A stretch of 30,965 nucleotides of DNA from Lingula anatina (Eukaryota; Brachiopoda; Lingulata; Lingulida; Lingulidae). The DNA lies in the NCBI RefSeq assembly GCF_001039355.2, contig NW_019773861.1:7873-38837 (forward strand). Reading direction: 5' to 3'. The position numbers and the translations under genes are program-made. The notes below the pieces were generated by a model. The model was not told where the DNA came from. It saw only the letters and a list, made by a program, of their open reading frames with translations, and ran no database searches. Positions 19,196 through 30,965 of the stretch are shown in pieces (positions within the stretch are counted from its first letter, which is position 1; the number at the start of each line of letters is the position of its first letter).

Positions 19196-21302
19196 GCTGC
19201 ACTTTTGCTCTAATGAAGATAAATGGAATGACAATAGAATTAATTCAAGATGACGCCATGTTAATCTGAAATGAGCCGCAACTCAACAAATTTGTATTCG
19301 GCGAAGCTAAACCGACCAACTTGTCAGAAAAATCAATCGACGCAGTTTATCCATTCCTATCAACTCATTGGCGGTCGTGTTTGTTTAATATTTCCTCATC
19401 CATTTAAGGTTTGATAATTACTACAAGAACTTTAAGAATAAGAACGAAGAAAACTGAATTAAACGAAAATCCGTTGCAGTGCAATATGGTAATTCCTGTG
19501 TTACTCAATATATACATTCCACCAAATCAAAATTAACGTAAGCCCCAGCGCTGAGTCGCTGCTATTGTTAGAGGGTTCTTTGGTTTAATTTATCCAGTTC
19601 TTCCCTAACCCTCCCCCCTTAACTTCCTATGTAAATGCACAGAAAGAAGAGAGCAGGTGCGTTATTACACGTATAAACTTATCGCCAGTGCGTAGAATTA
19701 CGCCACGACCCCCCCCTCCCGACCCAAACAGGACAGCACTCCAAGCACTTCACGACTGAAGTAATAAGGCTGATGTTTGCAATGCATGTCAAGAATCCTA
19801 ACTTGAATAGTATTCTCTGTATTTACAAAAGGGTGGGCAGTTCCTCATTCCAGTAAGGCTTATTTCCACATCAATAAAATGACTTGGATAGAAATAATGA
19901 ACATGGCGTGCTCGCACAAGCAAATTCCCAGACAGGCATTCACATCTAAATCGTCCTGGCGCTAAATCTATCACAAAATCTCTAAATTTAAAGCTGTGGG
20001 GATCAAAACCCTAGACGAATTACCGTAACTCATCCCTGGACTTGACAACCAATTTGAATTTGATACTCAGACGAGCAATGGTTGTGGCGGCATCGGGTAG
20101 ATGGGCATATAGGATAACCACAACATTAAATCACCAGGTTTATCCCAATACCTATAAAAGTTCTGTGTCATTGCCCCACGGAATCTAAGCCTTAATTGTG
20201 TTGAATTACGATGCTATACATTTGTCGTCAGGAAGTGATTAAACGCCGCAGTAAACTATAGTTACGAGCAAACTTGACCAGTCACTATATAGCTACTGTT
20301 GAAGTCAAAGTGGTTGTTTTAGCAGTTCTATACGTAGGCCTACATCCCACATGAGTACGTTAAGGTGCGGAGTTCTTTGTTATTAATATTCTATTTAACT
20401 TAAAAACTTTGAAATGTTAGATCCGCTTATGTTAACACCTTGTGTGTGAATATACTTCTTCACTGACAAAAAACGGCAGTGTTTTCATATTTTTAACATT
20501 GCATGTTAGAATTATCCTGAAACAAGCAAACAAACAAGCAAAAAAAATTAAGAGTTAAAACCAGATTTCGCAAAACTGTTTTAAGTAGCGGCGCTGCGCG
20601 ATCGATTTTTGTGGGACGTTATTGCTGAATGGTCAATACATATATTATTATTATTATTATTATTATTAAATGTTTTGCTGGGCTACTGCAATTAAAATAG
20701 TAACAGCAGCCTTTTTTACTCGAGTCGCGGATTCACTTGCAGTAAACTCAGTCGGAATGATAATATGTTGTCGCGTGGGTTGTCTTTAAAACTATGTACT
20801 TCACAGTGTTTTTGCCCCCAAATTATACTACCGAGTTCATTGCCCGTTTGATTTAATTATTGCCCAGCTGAGTTAGAGCATATTGCCTACGGATATAAGT
20901 TTAAAAAGAAACAATGCTAACAGTGGGAAGCAATTTGAAATCCCAAAAGACAGAAAAATAAATATGGTGCTTATTAACTTTTTCTGTAATAATTGAATGT
21001 CAAAATGCCAGTTATACAAAAAAGCATTTCTTTTTCTTCCTTTGAATATTAGCAATATTAGAAATAGGGGTCGACATTTAAATGTATTTTCAAAAACTAC
21101 ACTGGATAAAAAATGATCGTTTGAGATTTCATGATTTAATATTTTCACAGGCAACTTATGTAACATCGTAGGCTAACAGACTCCCCTTGAAAGGAATTGG
21201 CTTTTACGGAATAACCCATTTTGGGTTTTTATATGGTTTTGTATGTGGGGGTGGAGACGAGGGCGAGGGAAGGAGGCAAAGAGAGGATAAGTTATATTGA
21301 TA
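19196..21302. other. non-coding, no supported exon
   Basis: This should contain the intron and perhaps the 5' exon of the minus-strand GPI protein. I looked for a phase-1 donor after a signal-peptide-like frame on the minus strand and found none that holds. An (ATT)n run lies at 20643-20668. The open frame at 20873-21166 (minus) is AT-driven and rejected. Confidence 0.5.
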
Positions 21303-21383
21303 ATGATACATATCATATTATAACTTAAAACATTCATAATAATAAAGAATATAGACTATAATATGATACATATCATATTATAA
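21303..21383. repeat. 21-bp direct repeat 60 bases apart
   Basis: ATGATACATATCATATTATA plus A occurs at 21303-21323 and again at 21363-21383 in AT-rich sequence. Confidence 0.9.
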
Positions 21384-21750
21384 TTTATATTCATTATTCT
21401 TATAAATATTGTGTATATGGTATTGCGGTTCTGTACAAAATGGCAGCAGAAGGTCATCAAAGCCATTGCACTCGCTGTATCCCAAATGTGACTGCATTTG
21501 AAGTGTAGGTACAGTGCATGTTGGCGCTCATTGCAAAGACGTGTCACTGACGCGTGCTCTTGTTAGTATATTAATAACTATATTTGAACATCCTACATGG
21601 GTGGCAAGCGTCTCTAACTAACTTCCATTCAATTTGTTCACGGTGAAGCCAAATTGGGCAACAAAATAATAAAAGGCCCGTTTTCCTAACTCTATCTGAC
21701 ATGTGGAAATTATTACTCTTTGCTCTTTTACAGTCCAACAAAGTGAATTA

Positions 21751-22023
21751 TCAAATATTCCCTTTAAATTTTGCCACTGTCCTCGAATTCAGGTATTGAT
21801 TGGTAAAAATGAGGTAGTTAATTCCAGTAACCAGAGAATCAGTTGTATGAGGTGATTGATGTCGGTGCCAAGGATGGGGTCTCATCTCGTATATCATAGC
21901 AAATCCTTCGTCGTTGTCAGTGCAGTTACGCAACGTACATCTCACGAAATGCGCATTGACAGGTTTATTCCAATCGATGCGGACTTTAAAATGTTTAGAT
22001 AGTGATGAAACTACCGCCTCCAT
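21751..22023 (-). CDS. unrecognised 90-residue open frame or exon
   Basis: It reads MEAVVSSLSKHFKVRIDWNK, then HFVRCTLRNCTDNDEGFAMI and YLIFTNQYLNSRTVAKFKG, ending GNI and TGA. Residue composition is balanced and unlike AT-driven noise. The frame stays open about seven codons upstream of the ATG, to an AAATTTAG that could be an acceptor. There is an N-C-T glycosylation site. No polyadenylation signal or donor was confirmed. It could be a small gene, an exon of the minus-strand gene, or chance. Confidence 0.3.
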   Translation of the reverse strand: MEAVVSSLSKHFKVRIDWNKPVNAHFVRCTLRNCTDNDEGFAMIYEMRPHPWHRHQSPHTTDSLVTGINYLIFTNQYLNSRTVAKFKGNI

Positions 22024-22740
22024 CGTGGTATCATATCTGATTTTTATGCTAAATTTGCTTTGTATTCTATCTACGGAAATGTCGACACTTTAGCTACAGT
22101 GTGGAATTTTTTTCTTTGTATTAGACAATATGGTATTTCAATAGTAATCTGCTTAGTTATGCATTGGTTTTGATTGCATTGAGTACTTTCATTATTGATT
22201 CAGGTTTCTATCTCATTACGAGTGTCTCTCCGTCGCAAAACACTTTTATGTACAAAATTACTTACCATACAAAATTTATTTAAGTAGAGCATATAGAGGA
22301 CCCTGCTTTTTCGTATAATTGATTTTTAAATCCGGTCGATTATTTATATCAGTAATGTTTGGTTTGGTACAGATAGAAATCAGAATCGAAATGAAGGCAA
22401 ATGGAATCGAGTGCGTAGGTGCGTAGTTCCAGAATCCTCCATCTGAGTATTTCTGTTGTCACGTAAGTGCTTCAGTCATACTCCCTGCTTTTACTTATGA
22501 AATTCAATGTATGAATAATAGAAATAAGTGCAGTTGATGAAAACATTTTCTTCCATTCCTTCCCTAGTCCTGAGAAGGGGGAATGTTTTTGTGCACACTA
22601 TAAGTAAATGTTGTGTTTTTTAAAAAGTGGTTTTCATAAAGGGTTTTATTATTTTCATGAAGCATTAGACTCACAGAAATGAACAGTGAATTTGTATATA
22701 AATCAGTATGGAAGACCTGATCATCATAGAGTTCCCTCTC

Positions 22741-22910
22741 CAGGGGCGGATCCAGAGATATTTTCTGACAGTCTTCCACATTATCTTTGTTGATCCATCC
22801 TCCATTTTTGACCGTCTTCCGACAGAAAAAAAATTAGGTACTCATCAATGTAAACTTTAAAATTTGACCGTCTTCCAGAAGACCCAGAAGACAGCCTCAA
22901 CCTGCCCCTG
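22741..22910. mobile_element. 170-bp MITE with CAGGGGC termini
   Basis: Starts CAGGGGCGGATCCAG and ends CAACCTGCCCCTG, an imperfect inverse. CTCTC flanks both sides (22736-22740 and 22911-22915), possibly the remnant of a target duplication. GAC(A/C)GTCTTCC occurs three times inside (22767, 22810, 22866). The left half is shared with 17985-18067. Termini suggest a hAT-type non-autonomous element. Confidence 0.7.
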
Positions 22911-22936
22911 CTCTCCCCCGGGTACCGTACCTCCAA

Positions 22937-22937
22937 C

Positions 22938-22971
<34 letters not shown>
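22937..22971. repeat. (CA)n microsatellite
   Basis: About 17 CA units, shortly after the MITE. Confidence 0.95.
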
Positions 22972-22972
<1 letters not shown>

Positions 22973-22989
22973 GCACGTATACACACACT

Positions 22990-25100
22990 ATCTTATTCAG
23001 ACATAGAAGGGACTGCTGGCAAATTTTAATTCTATGAACAGGCCACGCCTGGAGAAGATATGCAAATCATCCACAATTCCTCTTGCTGCATCTAAAAGAC
23101 AAAACAATTACAAGAAAAGCGCCTGATCCTTTCGGTGTCCTTTCATGTGGTAGGTACGCCATAATGCCCTATTACTGAACTTTCGACGATGCTCAGTGAA
23201 CAGAGAGCAAATAAATGTGTTTGAGTTAAGATACCACGCGACTCTGTTATTGAAATTGATAGTCGGTGTGTAATCAAGCGTTCACCCAATGATCAATAAA
23301 CCTGCATTTGACATAAATGGAATGCCAGTTGAGCACAGGAATGTGGAGTTATTCTGGTCCTTCATTCGAATATGTGTGAACTGCAAATGATAAAGACGAA
23401 CTAACAAAAAAGTGTTCTGATTATTCTAAAAATTCGTTGAGTTGCCATCCGTCTGTTCTTATCTGCATTACATGTTGTGCAGTTGTCAAGAATGTATACG
23501 TAATATGTACATGATGCTTCCATACGAGCTGCTGTTTTCATTACTGTCAAGAGCATTGGCAACCGACTAAGAAACACTTATCGCCATATCAATCATAAAG
23601 AGAAAAAGACGATATATGAACTAAGTGGCATCATTACTTTAGACGGATGTAGACGGAGACAAGATCTGCATTTAGATGTACAGAGTTGGTTACAACATAT
23701 AATAATAAACAGAACAAAAGTGCCCTTCACAAAATGTAAGTGAACGGCCTTGAATAGCTGACTTCTGTTCAGGAGAAAATCATAGTTTTTACAGATTTGA
23801 AGTTTCCCCTGTGATACAGAGTCCGGTTTCCTTTTGATTTGTACAGGTAGGTCATCTCCCACCTACGTCACGCTAACCCTAACCTGTTTGAATCCAACGG
23901 ACTCTCCGTCACACTGCATTTTACACCGGTCAGCTGTGGTTAATGTGTTTGGTTACTGCGAGTTGTCGCAGTTAACTTCTCGGTTATTTGAAGGAAATAC
24001 CCTGCACACCGCAGCTGAGAAACTCTACTGAGAAACGTGCAGCGAGTTGAACCAGTTTGCTCTCATATGGCGTCCATGTGAGAAATCGTCACCGGGTGTT
24101 GATTTTATTTTTAAAAATGTTTTTCAAACTTTCGGCTTTCAGTTCGCGGTCCTTGAGAAAATGGTTACGTGTTTACTGTACATATTGTGAAAAATTACTC
24201 CACGGATTCTATTGCCATTCTACCGTGCTATGTTTGTAGATGTACCTTTGTAGAGGAGCAAGTCGACAAAAGGAGTTGGGCTAAAAGCATTTTCTAGGGT
24301 TGATATTAAGAATTTTGTTTTTGCCTTGAAGTAAAAGCAGTGTTGTTTTCGCGTGCTTTCCCAACTTCAAATAGAATATAACACGCACGACCAAATTGTT
24401 TCTACTGGCAAGTGGCTCAGGCATTCAATATCCTTTTCCGTAATTAGATTCGATTATACGCTTCTGCTCTTGCAAGTACGCGAGCTAATTGGTAAATTCA
24501 TCAGAATAAATCTAACGCGTTAAGGATTAGAATGCCAAGTCCTATTACCGAGATTACTCCAGGATACGATGATCAGCTTCAGCTTATTCATTATGTCATC
24601 GCTTTGTTTGGCACAGTTTCATCCATTCAGAAACAGCTACCCTTTCAAATGAAAATTATTGGTTAGTATAATTTTGGTTTATGAGGATATGGTTTAATTT
24701 CTACTCAATAACTGGCAGGCTTACCCACACCAGAAGCATGTTAGGGTGTACTTGGTGCAAAACCTCAATGGTCAAAATGTGTATGTATGAAATGATTCTA
24801 TCAACGTTTTCCCTAGCGCTGGCAGGAATATCAAAGTGGAAGTTGGATGAGAAAGGAAACCAAACGCACTAAATGGACATAATTGTTTAGGGATATGATG
24901 AGAAAGAAGGATGCAAGCTCAAAATAGACCACGCCATATGGCGTTACAACAAGCTAACTGCACTATGTAAATGAAATTACGTCGGCGTCATTCCGCAAAA
25001 AATGACTCTTTGAGACACGCAAGTAACACAAACATTTTGTGCAATGTTTGCATAATTCTGATTTCCCCCATTATTTTAGCAATGATTCACATGTTAAGAC
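22990..25100. other. non-coding, no supported gene
   Basis: Mixed composition. Several 60-90 residue open frames (23593-23862 minus, 23834-24031 plus, 24057-24239 plus, 24681-24872 plus) lack motif, convincing splice sites and balanced composition. No RNA gene was recognised. Confidence 0.5.
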
Positions 25101-25101
25101 A

Positions 25102-25131
<30 letters not shown>
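25101..25131. repeat. (AAAT)n microsatellite
   Basis: About seven AAAT units. Confidence 0.95.
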
Positions 25132-25133
<2 letters not shown>

Positions 25134-27370
25134 ATGACCCATAACTGTTAATACTGTAAGTAGAATTATAAACAAAAATACACCTTAGCCTATTTCAATT
25201 CATAGCACCATCAATAACCCAGGCAAAGGTTAAGTCAAGATATATAACAAAAACTGCCACTCAACCATTCAACAAATCAACCAGAACAATACATCGCCCG
25301 CATAGTTCTAAATAAAACATGCAATGATGTCCATTAGCTGAACTATTGTTATAAATTGAGTTTGGCAGTTTGTTAAGTATTGACTTCATTTATGCACAAA
25401 ATGTACTTAAAAAGCAAGAGAAAGTCTCAAGAGTGCCATGCATCACTTTCAAGATCAAAATTCAACTCACAAAAAAGTAATCACACATTTACTAACTGCT
25501 ATAAAATTTCATGGAAAAAATACCAAGCTCAAATAACATATACAAATAGCATATGTCCACAACTGCTTTATTGTTGTTCAAACTTCTGAATATTTTTGTC
25601 CAACCTCTTTATCCTGTGACCTTTTAGATCCCTAAATATAATGACCCCCTGTCAGTCTTCAACTGACCATTTGTTTTTCTTCACAACTTACAATCAGCAA
25701 TTCCAGTAACTGGTCCTTAAATAGATCTTTAGCTTTGAATTTGGAAATATAATCTTTCGGTCACTGATGGCACAAAATGGACCTTCTCGATGATCTCTCA
25801 CTATCAACTTTCTCTCCAGCCTCTGGAACGTCAGGAATGATGCTTCTGTGTGATCAGCCCTTTCAAATTTTGACTGAAGTTTAAATGTATTTTTCTTCAT
25901 CTACGAATGGATGTCGTGAAAATCAATATTTCCTCAAGGATATTTGTGTCAATCTTAATATGCCCCGTAAGGTATATGAATCTAAAATAAAATCTAGTTT
26001 TAAGTGTTTACTTCCTTCACAAAGGTATATCAGCACTGCGATTGTTTAACAGGCAGAATACACTTGAAAAGTAGTCTGATATATTCTGAAGTACATTTTT
26101 GCCACAGGAGGTTTTATTTTCTTAGAAACGACTCCTTTTTCAATAAACTAAACAAGAAATAAAACCAATATTTTCTTGGTGATGTTGTTTTCTTGTTTAT
26201 ACTTCTTTGTATCAATTACACAGTATTATTCATGTTCAGAAACTTTTTTGAAATCCAAGTAGGAACTTCTTACGGGATAATGGGGTTTCAAGATTGTTAA
26301 ACAGTGTCTGCTTGCTGCTCTCAATTTAAGACTTGATAATTTAGCAGTCAACTGACTACAGACTTCGGTGATTCTGCCGGTATGAATTACAGACTTAGCC
26401 TGAAGATTTTTTCTCCTTATATGGCAGTACGTGTAAGCACAATACAGTTTCAAATTCAGAGGTTGCAATATATTTTGATGAAATGTACTGGCTAGAAAAA
26501 ATTAGCTGCAATTCCATTTGAATGCCTTCTTGTCCAACTTATCAAATCAAGTAAAGGTCATCTCAAGTTAAAGAACATGACAGTAACAAAGGAAGCTGCA
26601 AAATAAAGTGGGCACTGCCAAATACTCTCTCTAAATGACCATTATTATTAAAGAAAAATACAAAGGACAATAATTATTTACCAATCAGACTGCCTTTAAT
26701 TTGCAGACTTCTTGAATGCTAAAAAAATTTCACAGAAAGAAGTGTCTTTTAGAGAAGGACAAAACTGGGCCAAAAATAACAACAGGGTCATTATTGTCCA
26801 AGTCCCCTTATCTAGAATCTAAAATGCTCAATTTAATAAGAATTAATTTCGGGAAATTATATGAAGTCACCTCCAGTGTCCCTGACTGTTGATTGGTAAG
26901 TTCTTAGATAACAGCACATGAATATAGCTATCAAGACACTTTCAATACATGCTCTTTTGAAAATTGAGTTTTTCAAATTACATGTGCGCAAATTTCACGT
27001 GTACAATAACCTTGCTCATATAATTGATCTATCCTTGGTGTGTGAATTTGGCTGATTAGTTGTTTTTCTGCTGAATAATGAAGAAAAAAAGACTCATCAC
27101 ATCGGACTTTAACACCAGATCTGTAACAACACTGTCATTTAACATGTGGTCATGAACTAAGTAAATTCTGTGGTGTTTCTGAGGCAATCACAATCTACAT
27201 GTAACTACCATCTGCTAACTACCAATTTCGAACTGAATTAAAATTTGTCATTTTAATGAGCATTTTTTCATACCCTTATTATTTTTATTACAGCCCTCCT
27301 ATACCCCATGGAGTATTTCCTTATAAACAAAAACACAGAAATATACAAATTAGTCTGGTACCCCTTGGCA
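25132..27370. other. AT-rich non-coding region
   Basis: No convincing exon. Minus-strand open frames at 25694-25900 and 26226-26468 have no recognised domain. The stretch could be an intron or a long 3' UTR of a gene outside the window; nothing in the sequence decides. Confidence 0.4.
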
Positions 27371-27371
27371 A

Positions 27372-27418
<47 letters not shown>

Positions 27419-27500
27419 ATAAATAAATAAAGAATGAGAATAATTATAATAATGAATAAATAAACAAAGAATGAGAATAAATAAATACAAATTAAATTAT
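27371..27500. repeat. (AAT)n with adjoining (AAAT)n-like tract
   Basis: About 15 AAT units at 27371-27416, then AATAAATAAA-type sequence with two copies of AATAATGAATAAATAAA separated by about 39 bases. Confidence 0.93.
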
Positions 27501-29572
27501 ATAAAAATTAAAATAAAAAAAATTGAGAGAGAGAGTCTCCCATCAATCAGTTGCCATACCCAGGCATGTGGTCCTAAGGCAGCAGTCAATGGCGAGGCAG
27601 CTGCCTGTCATTTTTATTTTCTGTGGTTAACCAGCTTAACCTAACCAGTGCCTCGATCCCTCCATTTATAGCTTATGTGTCTGGACACCACAGGGTATTC
27701 CTTAAAACTGGGTCTACAGCTAGAAGCTTCAATTTGTCCTTCCTTAACCACAATGTTGACTGATGATGGGGGTATGGATAAACCTAGTTTACACCCAGTA
27801 GAAAAAATAACTAACAGGACCTTATTTGTGGATAATGGCTATTGGATTACTGTCTAATTTCTATTTCTCTAAAACGAATCCAAGTCTCCAGTGCCTTCAT
27901 GGCAAAGATGTTTTTAAAATTGGGTCGACCATTTCATTACCACTGACATGATCAAATAATATCAGCCAAAGTCACATTTATAATCTTAAGAATATCTACC
28001 TACCAAAAAATAAACTCAATCTTGACCACCTTTCAGCTTTGCATGCTCAGAAGTAATTTAGGGAAAAAGAGAAAACAAGTATAACTGTCAGTCTATAGCA
28101 GCAACGTCCATCACCAGCTAGTACCAACATGTGACACCGCTGACCACTGAGTGACAGTTGGCCATTTTAAATCTGACCACGATTATGCAATTCGAGTCGT
28201 GATCCTAGTCTCACATCAGCTATTTGCCTTTAACCACAACACAATCAGAGTCATGATCAGCATTTGTTACATGTAGTGCACATAATTCAGCCGAATGAAA
28301 GAAGGGCAGACATGCTAGTATTATACTTCAGTGACAAAACAAGTGGTGGCTAAATCTGTATTCAACTGCATGGCAGTGCACATCACACTGCCAAAACAGA
28401 ATTGGGGTGAATATCTGAATGCACACCCATGAATGTATTGGATGTAAGACCGAATGCACAAGCAGTGCACTACATTGAATTACAAGTACCAAAGAAGAGT
28501 CAGACACAAGATCTGTATATCACATGCCACATTTACACATAGATGAATGAGTGAATGAAGGAATGTTAAGTACATGTCAGGATGGGTTATACAGAAGCTT
28601 CACTTCAGATGTGTAAACGCTTTATCAATGCGCATCAAGATCTTACACGATAATCAACCCAGTTGCTTAATCTTAAATCTGTCTCATACTGTCTGCATTG
28701 TGTTTTGTTCAAAATGAATGAGCCTGGGTTAAGCCATGCTAAATAACAATAGAAGTCAGAAAAAAAATTATGGTTCAATATAGAAATAACAGTTCTACTC
28801 ACCTAATAGAAACACACCCACAGCTACACCTACAGAGTCTTGGAGATGAACTGTATGTGTGCGGGAATTTTTTCAAGACGGTTGGAATAACAGGATGTAA
28901 TTAAAACTGTGGATTTGCACTTCCCAAGAACACTTTTCCTCTGAATCTTGCTCATTATTGGTTCCTTACAAAAATTGGCACTTATTTGCCATGCCAATGT
29001 CAGGTGTTAATCCGTCATGGAAATTTGTCGAAAATCAATTTTGAACTTAGTTAGTGCTGACACCACTTGATAACTTCACACATATCAGGATAATCTAATA
29101 AAATCTGCTTCAACTTAAAATCTCATCATGATGATTATATATGAATATATACAGATGACCAATGAGATAATTTTCACGAGAGAAGTTTATATGAAATATA
29201 TGCATTGTTTCAAACATTAAGATATACTTTCGCTTCAAATTACTTTGTACTCACTCTGCTTATTAAACAGGACCTGAACAACCTTATACCTTTGGTGCCT
29301 TAAAAATAAACCAACCTACATGTAGTAAATAAGTGACAAACCAAGTATACCTAATATAATATTTGAGCCTTTCCATTTGCATTTATATTTTCCATTTCAC
29401 ATAAAAATATAACTAAAAGAATAAAGCAAGTCTGTGCCTCACCTAAACTAACTTGAAGAAAATATGCTGGCAACTTACTAGTACATATATTGTTGCTATT
29501 ACTCTATCTCTGTACATTTTCACCAGCATATAAGTGTTGAAAATTTTGACATAATGATATACTACACTAGTG
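27501..29572. other. non-coding, no supported gene
   Basis: No exon, RNA gene or clear mobile element recognised. A strong minus-strand donor-like site (CTCACCTAAT at 28799-28808) precedes a cysteine-rich short frame but no matching acceptor keeps it open. Confidence 0.45.
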
Positions 29573-29769
29573 ACTACAGTAGATAAAGATGGTTTAGTAT
29601 GGAAGGGACAAATAAGAAACTGACTTTAGTCCGTCGGATATGTGGGCCGATGAGTTAAAAGGGTTTTCCAGCCCACAGAACTTTTGCCGGCATATGGCCG
29701 TGGTCCGACGGCTTTCGCAATCACTGCACTACAGTAGATAAAGATGGTTTAGTATGGAAGGGACAAATA
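29573..29769. repeat. 42-bp perfect direct repeats flanking a 113-bp GC-richer insert
   Basis: 29573-29614 and 29728-29769 are identical (ACTACAGTAGATAAAGATGG onward). The 113 bases between them are GC-richer than the surroundings and have short inverted ends CCGTCGGA (29631) and TCCGACGG (29704). The layout suggests insertion with an unusually long target duplication, or a tandem duplication with later insertion. Confidence 0.9.
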
Positions 29770-30965
29770 CTTCCAAATGACCAATAATACTTAGCTAATT
29801 CTCACATGTGCTCCTGTAATAGTCTTACTGCTATCTACACATATTTCTGTCAACTTACACTGCTCTCTATTCTGTGTTGTCCCAGCTATATGTATAGCTC
29901 CTCCATCTTTACAAACTAGCTCCTCTCCACACCCTCTCCACACAACAACCTTCAGATTCTGACTGAGCAACAAGACTACCCATTGTTATACACTAACTGT
30001 ACTCTACTCCTCTCTCCCTATTCACTGACCCTGATAATGTCCTTCCGCTGTCCACCTGCCCACTCAAGCTGCCCACAGCTGGTCAGTAACATTAACATTA
30101 ATGGCCCAAGACAATAAGACACCTAGGTCCTTGCAGTGACCACTACTCTTATTATATTAAGACTGTAATAAGTAGGCAGTAGGTGTCAATTTTTACCTGT
30201 GATAATCACCTGACCCCCTTTACAATGACCATGACAAGGATTACTACGAAACCAGTTCAGGTTATTTTTTACTGAATACCATGTTAATTAAGTTGATTGC
30301 GTTCACATTATGAAAGGAATGTAAATGGGATGTTAACACAATGGGGTCCACAGCATGTCATAAAACAATCAACACTGATTACAATCAACTGCCATATAAA
30401 AGTGTGACTGAAAATTAAGTAGGATATGATCCAAAAGACCACTAGAAAATCAAAAACTAGTTCAAAACCAGCTGAAAATTGATCCTGAACTGTCCTGATA
30501 CGGCTGAGCTCATAGGTATCAATTTCTACATGATTAGTCCCTGTATAAAAGGGTCTTGCCGACATAAACTGAACCTGATGAATCAGTAAACAACAAACAA
30601 AGGTGGCAGGTAGTGTCGATTCCTGTTTGTTTGTCAACTTGGTCCAAAATTAAGTGCATGTTTAATGAAAATGTGGTTTATCTTATTATAAGTCCTTGAT
30701 GACCCGAGGTCAAGTAGGAGAGATTTGCTGACCCTTTTCAGATAAATTTAACTACTTTTTGTCACATACTGCTATGGAGAAACAAGATGACATAGCTGCA
30801 CTTTTAAAATATCTGGATATCCTCATTTCAATTATTTTCCTTTGTTTTTATAAACTTGCCTTGTGGTGAAAATTAAAAACAAGGCAGCAAAGCTGTCAAA
30901 TGTACAGACAAAAAACAGGAAATAACTATGCACAAAATAGGCTACTGTCAATTCTGATGCAAAAG
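29770..30965. other. non-coding to window end
   Basis: AT-rich, only short open frames (29791-29973 and 30308-30637, both minus) without motif or splice support. Confidence 0.45.

Noticed and set aside
20020-20105. Candidate minus-strand 5' exon for the GPI protein
   Set aside because: The open frame ends in phase 2, whereas exon 19038-18906 needs a phase-1 partner, and there is no start or acceptor.
25101-27500. Repeated ATAAATAA/AATAAT tracts considered as a CRISPR or satellite array
   Set aside because: They are plain microsatellites without spacers, in animal DNA.
28799-28920. Minus-strand exon encoding a Cys-rich segment ending at a good donor
   Set aside because: All three frames hit a stop between the only nearby acceptor and the donor.

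Overview
The window looks like nuclear DNA from a marine invertebrate animal. The reasons are GT-AG introns, one exon-dense gene with T-rich introns, abundant non-autonomous DNA transposons and microsatellites, and a multidomain innate-immunity-type protein of a kind known from lancelets, hemichordates and lophotrochozoans. The phylum cannot be fixed from the sequence. There is no bacterial, organellar or CRISPR signal.

Region 1 (start to about 15.3 kb, + strand) is most of one large gene. I joined 26 exons (233-13963) that stay in a single frame through every GT-AG junction and give 1,616 visible residues plus a stop; the true 5' end is probably upstream. The domain order is: unrecognised N-terminal segment, leucine-rich repeats, one canonical EF-hand loop, further leucine-rich repeats, Roc GTPase, COR, TIR 1 (degenerate), TIR 2, charged linker, a C-terminal module with a G-x-V-x-W-L-C-x-x-H motif, a basic tail and a C-terminal CVIL CaaX box. 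This is a ROCO-family GTPase scaffold that should be membrane-anchored, with possible calcium input and TIR output. The combination is the most interesting thing in the window.

The introns of this gene hold several mobile or structural elements: a perfect 97-bp inverted repeat inside the TIR 2 intron, a 352-bp MITE inserted in a dispersed minisatellite, a MITE shared with the intergenic region, and a 47-bp tandem repeat.

Region 2 (about 15.3-17.7 kb) is intergenic. It has a probable tRNA-derived SINE and a foldback MITE interrupted by a second, CAGGGGCGGATC-type element.

Region 3 (17.7-19.04 kb, - strand) is the 3' end of a second gene, convergent with the first. Three phase-matched exons encode a small cysteine-rich, probably GPI-anchored surface protein that I do not recognise. 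Its 5' exons were not found.

Region 4 (about 19.05-31 kb) is repeat-rich and AT-rich with no convincing gene. It holds one weak minus-strand ORF (21751-22023), a small TIR-bounded MITE (22741-22910), microsatellites and a 42-bp direct repeat flanking a GC-richer insert (29573-29769).
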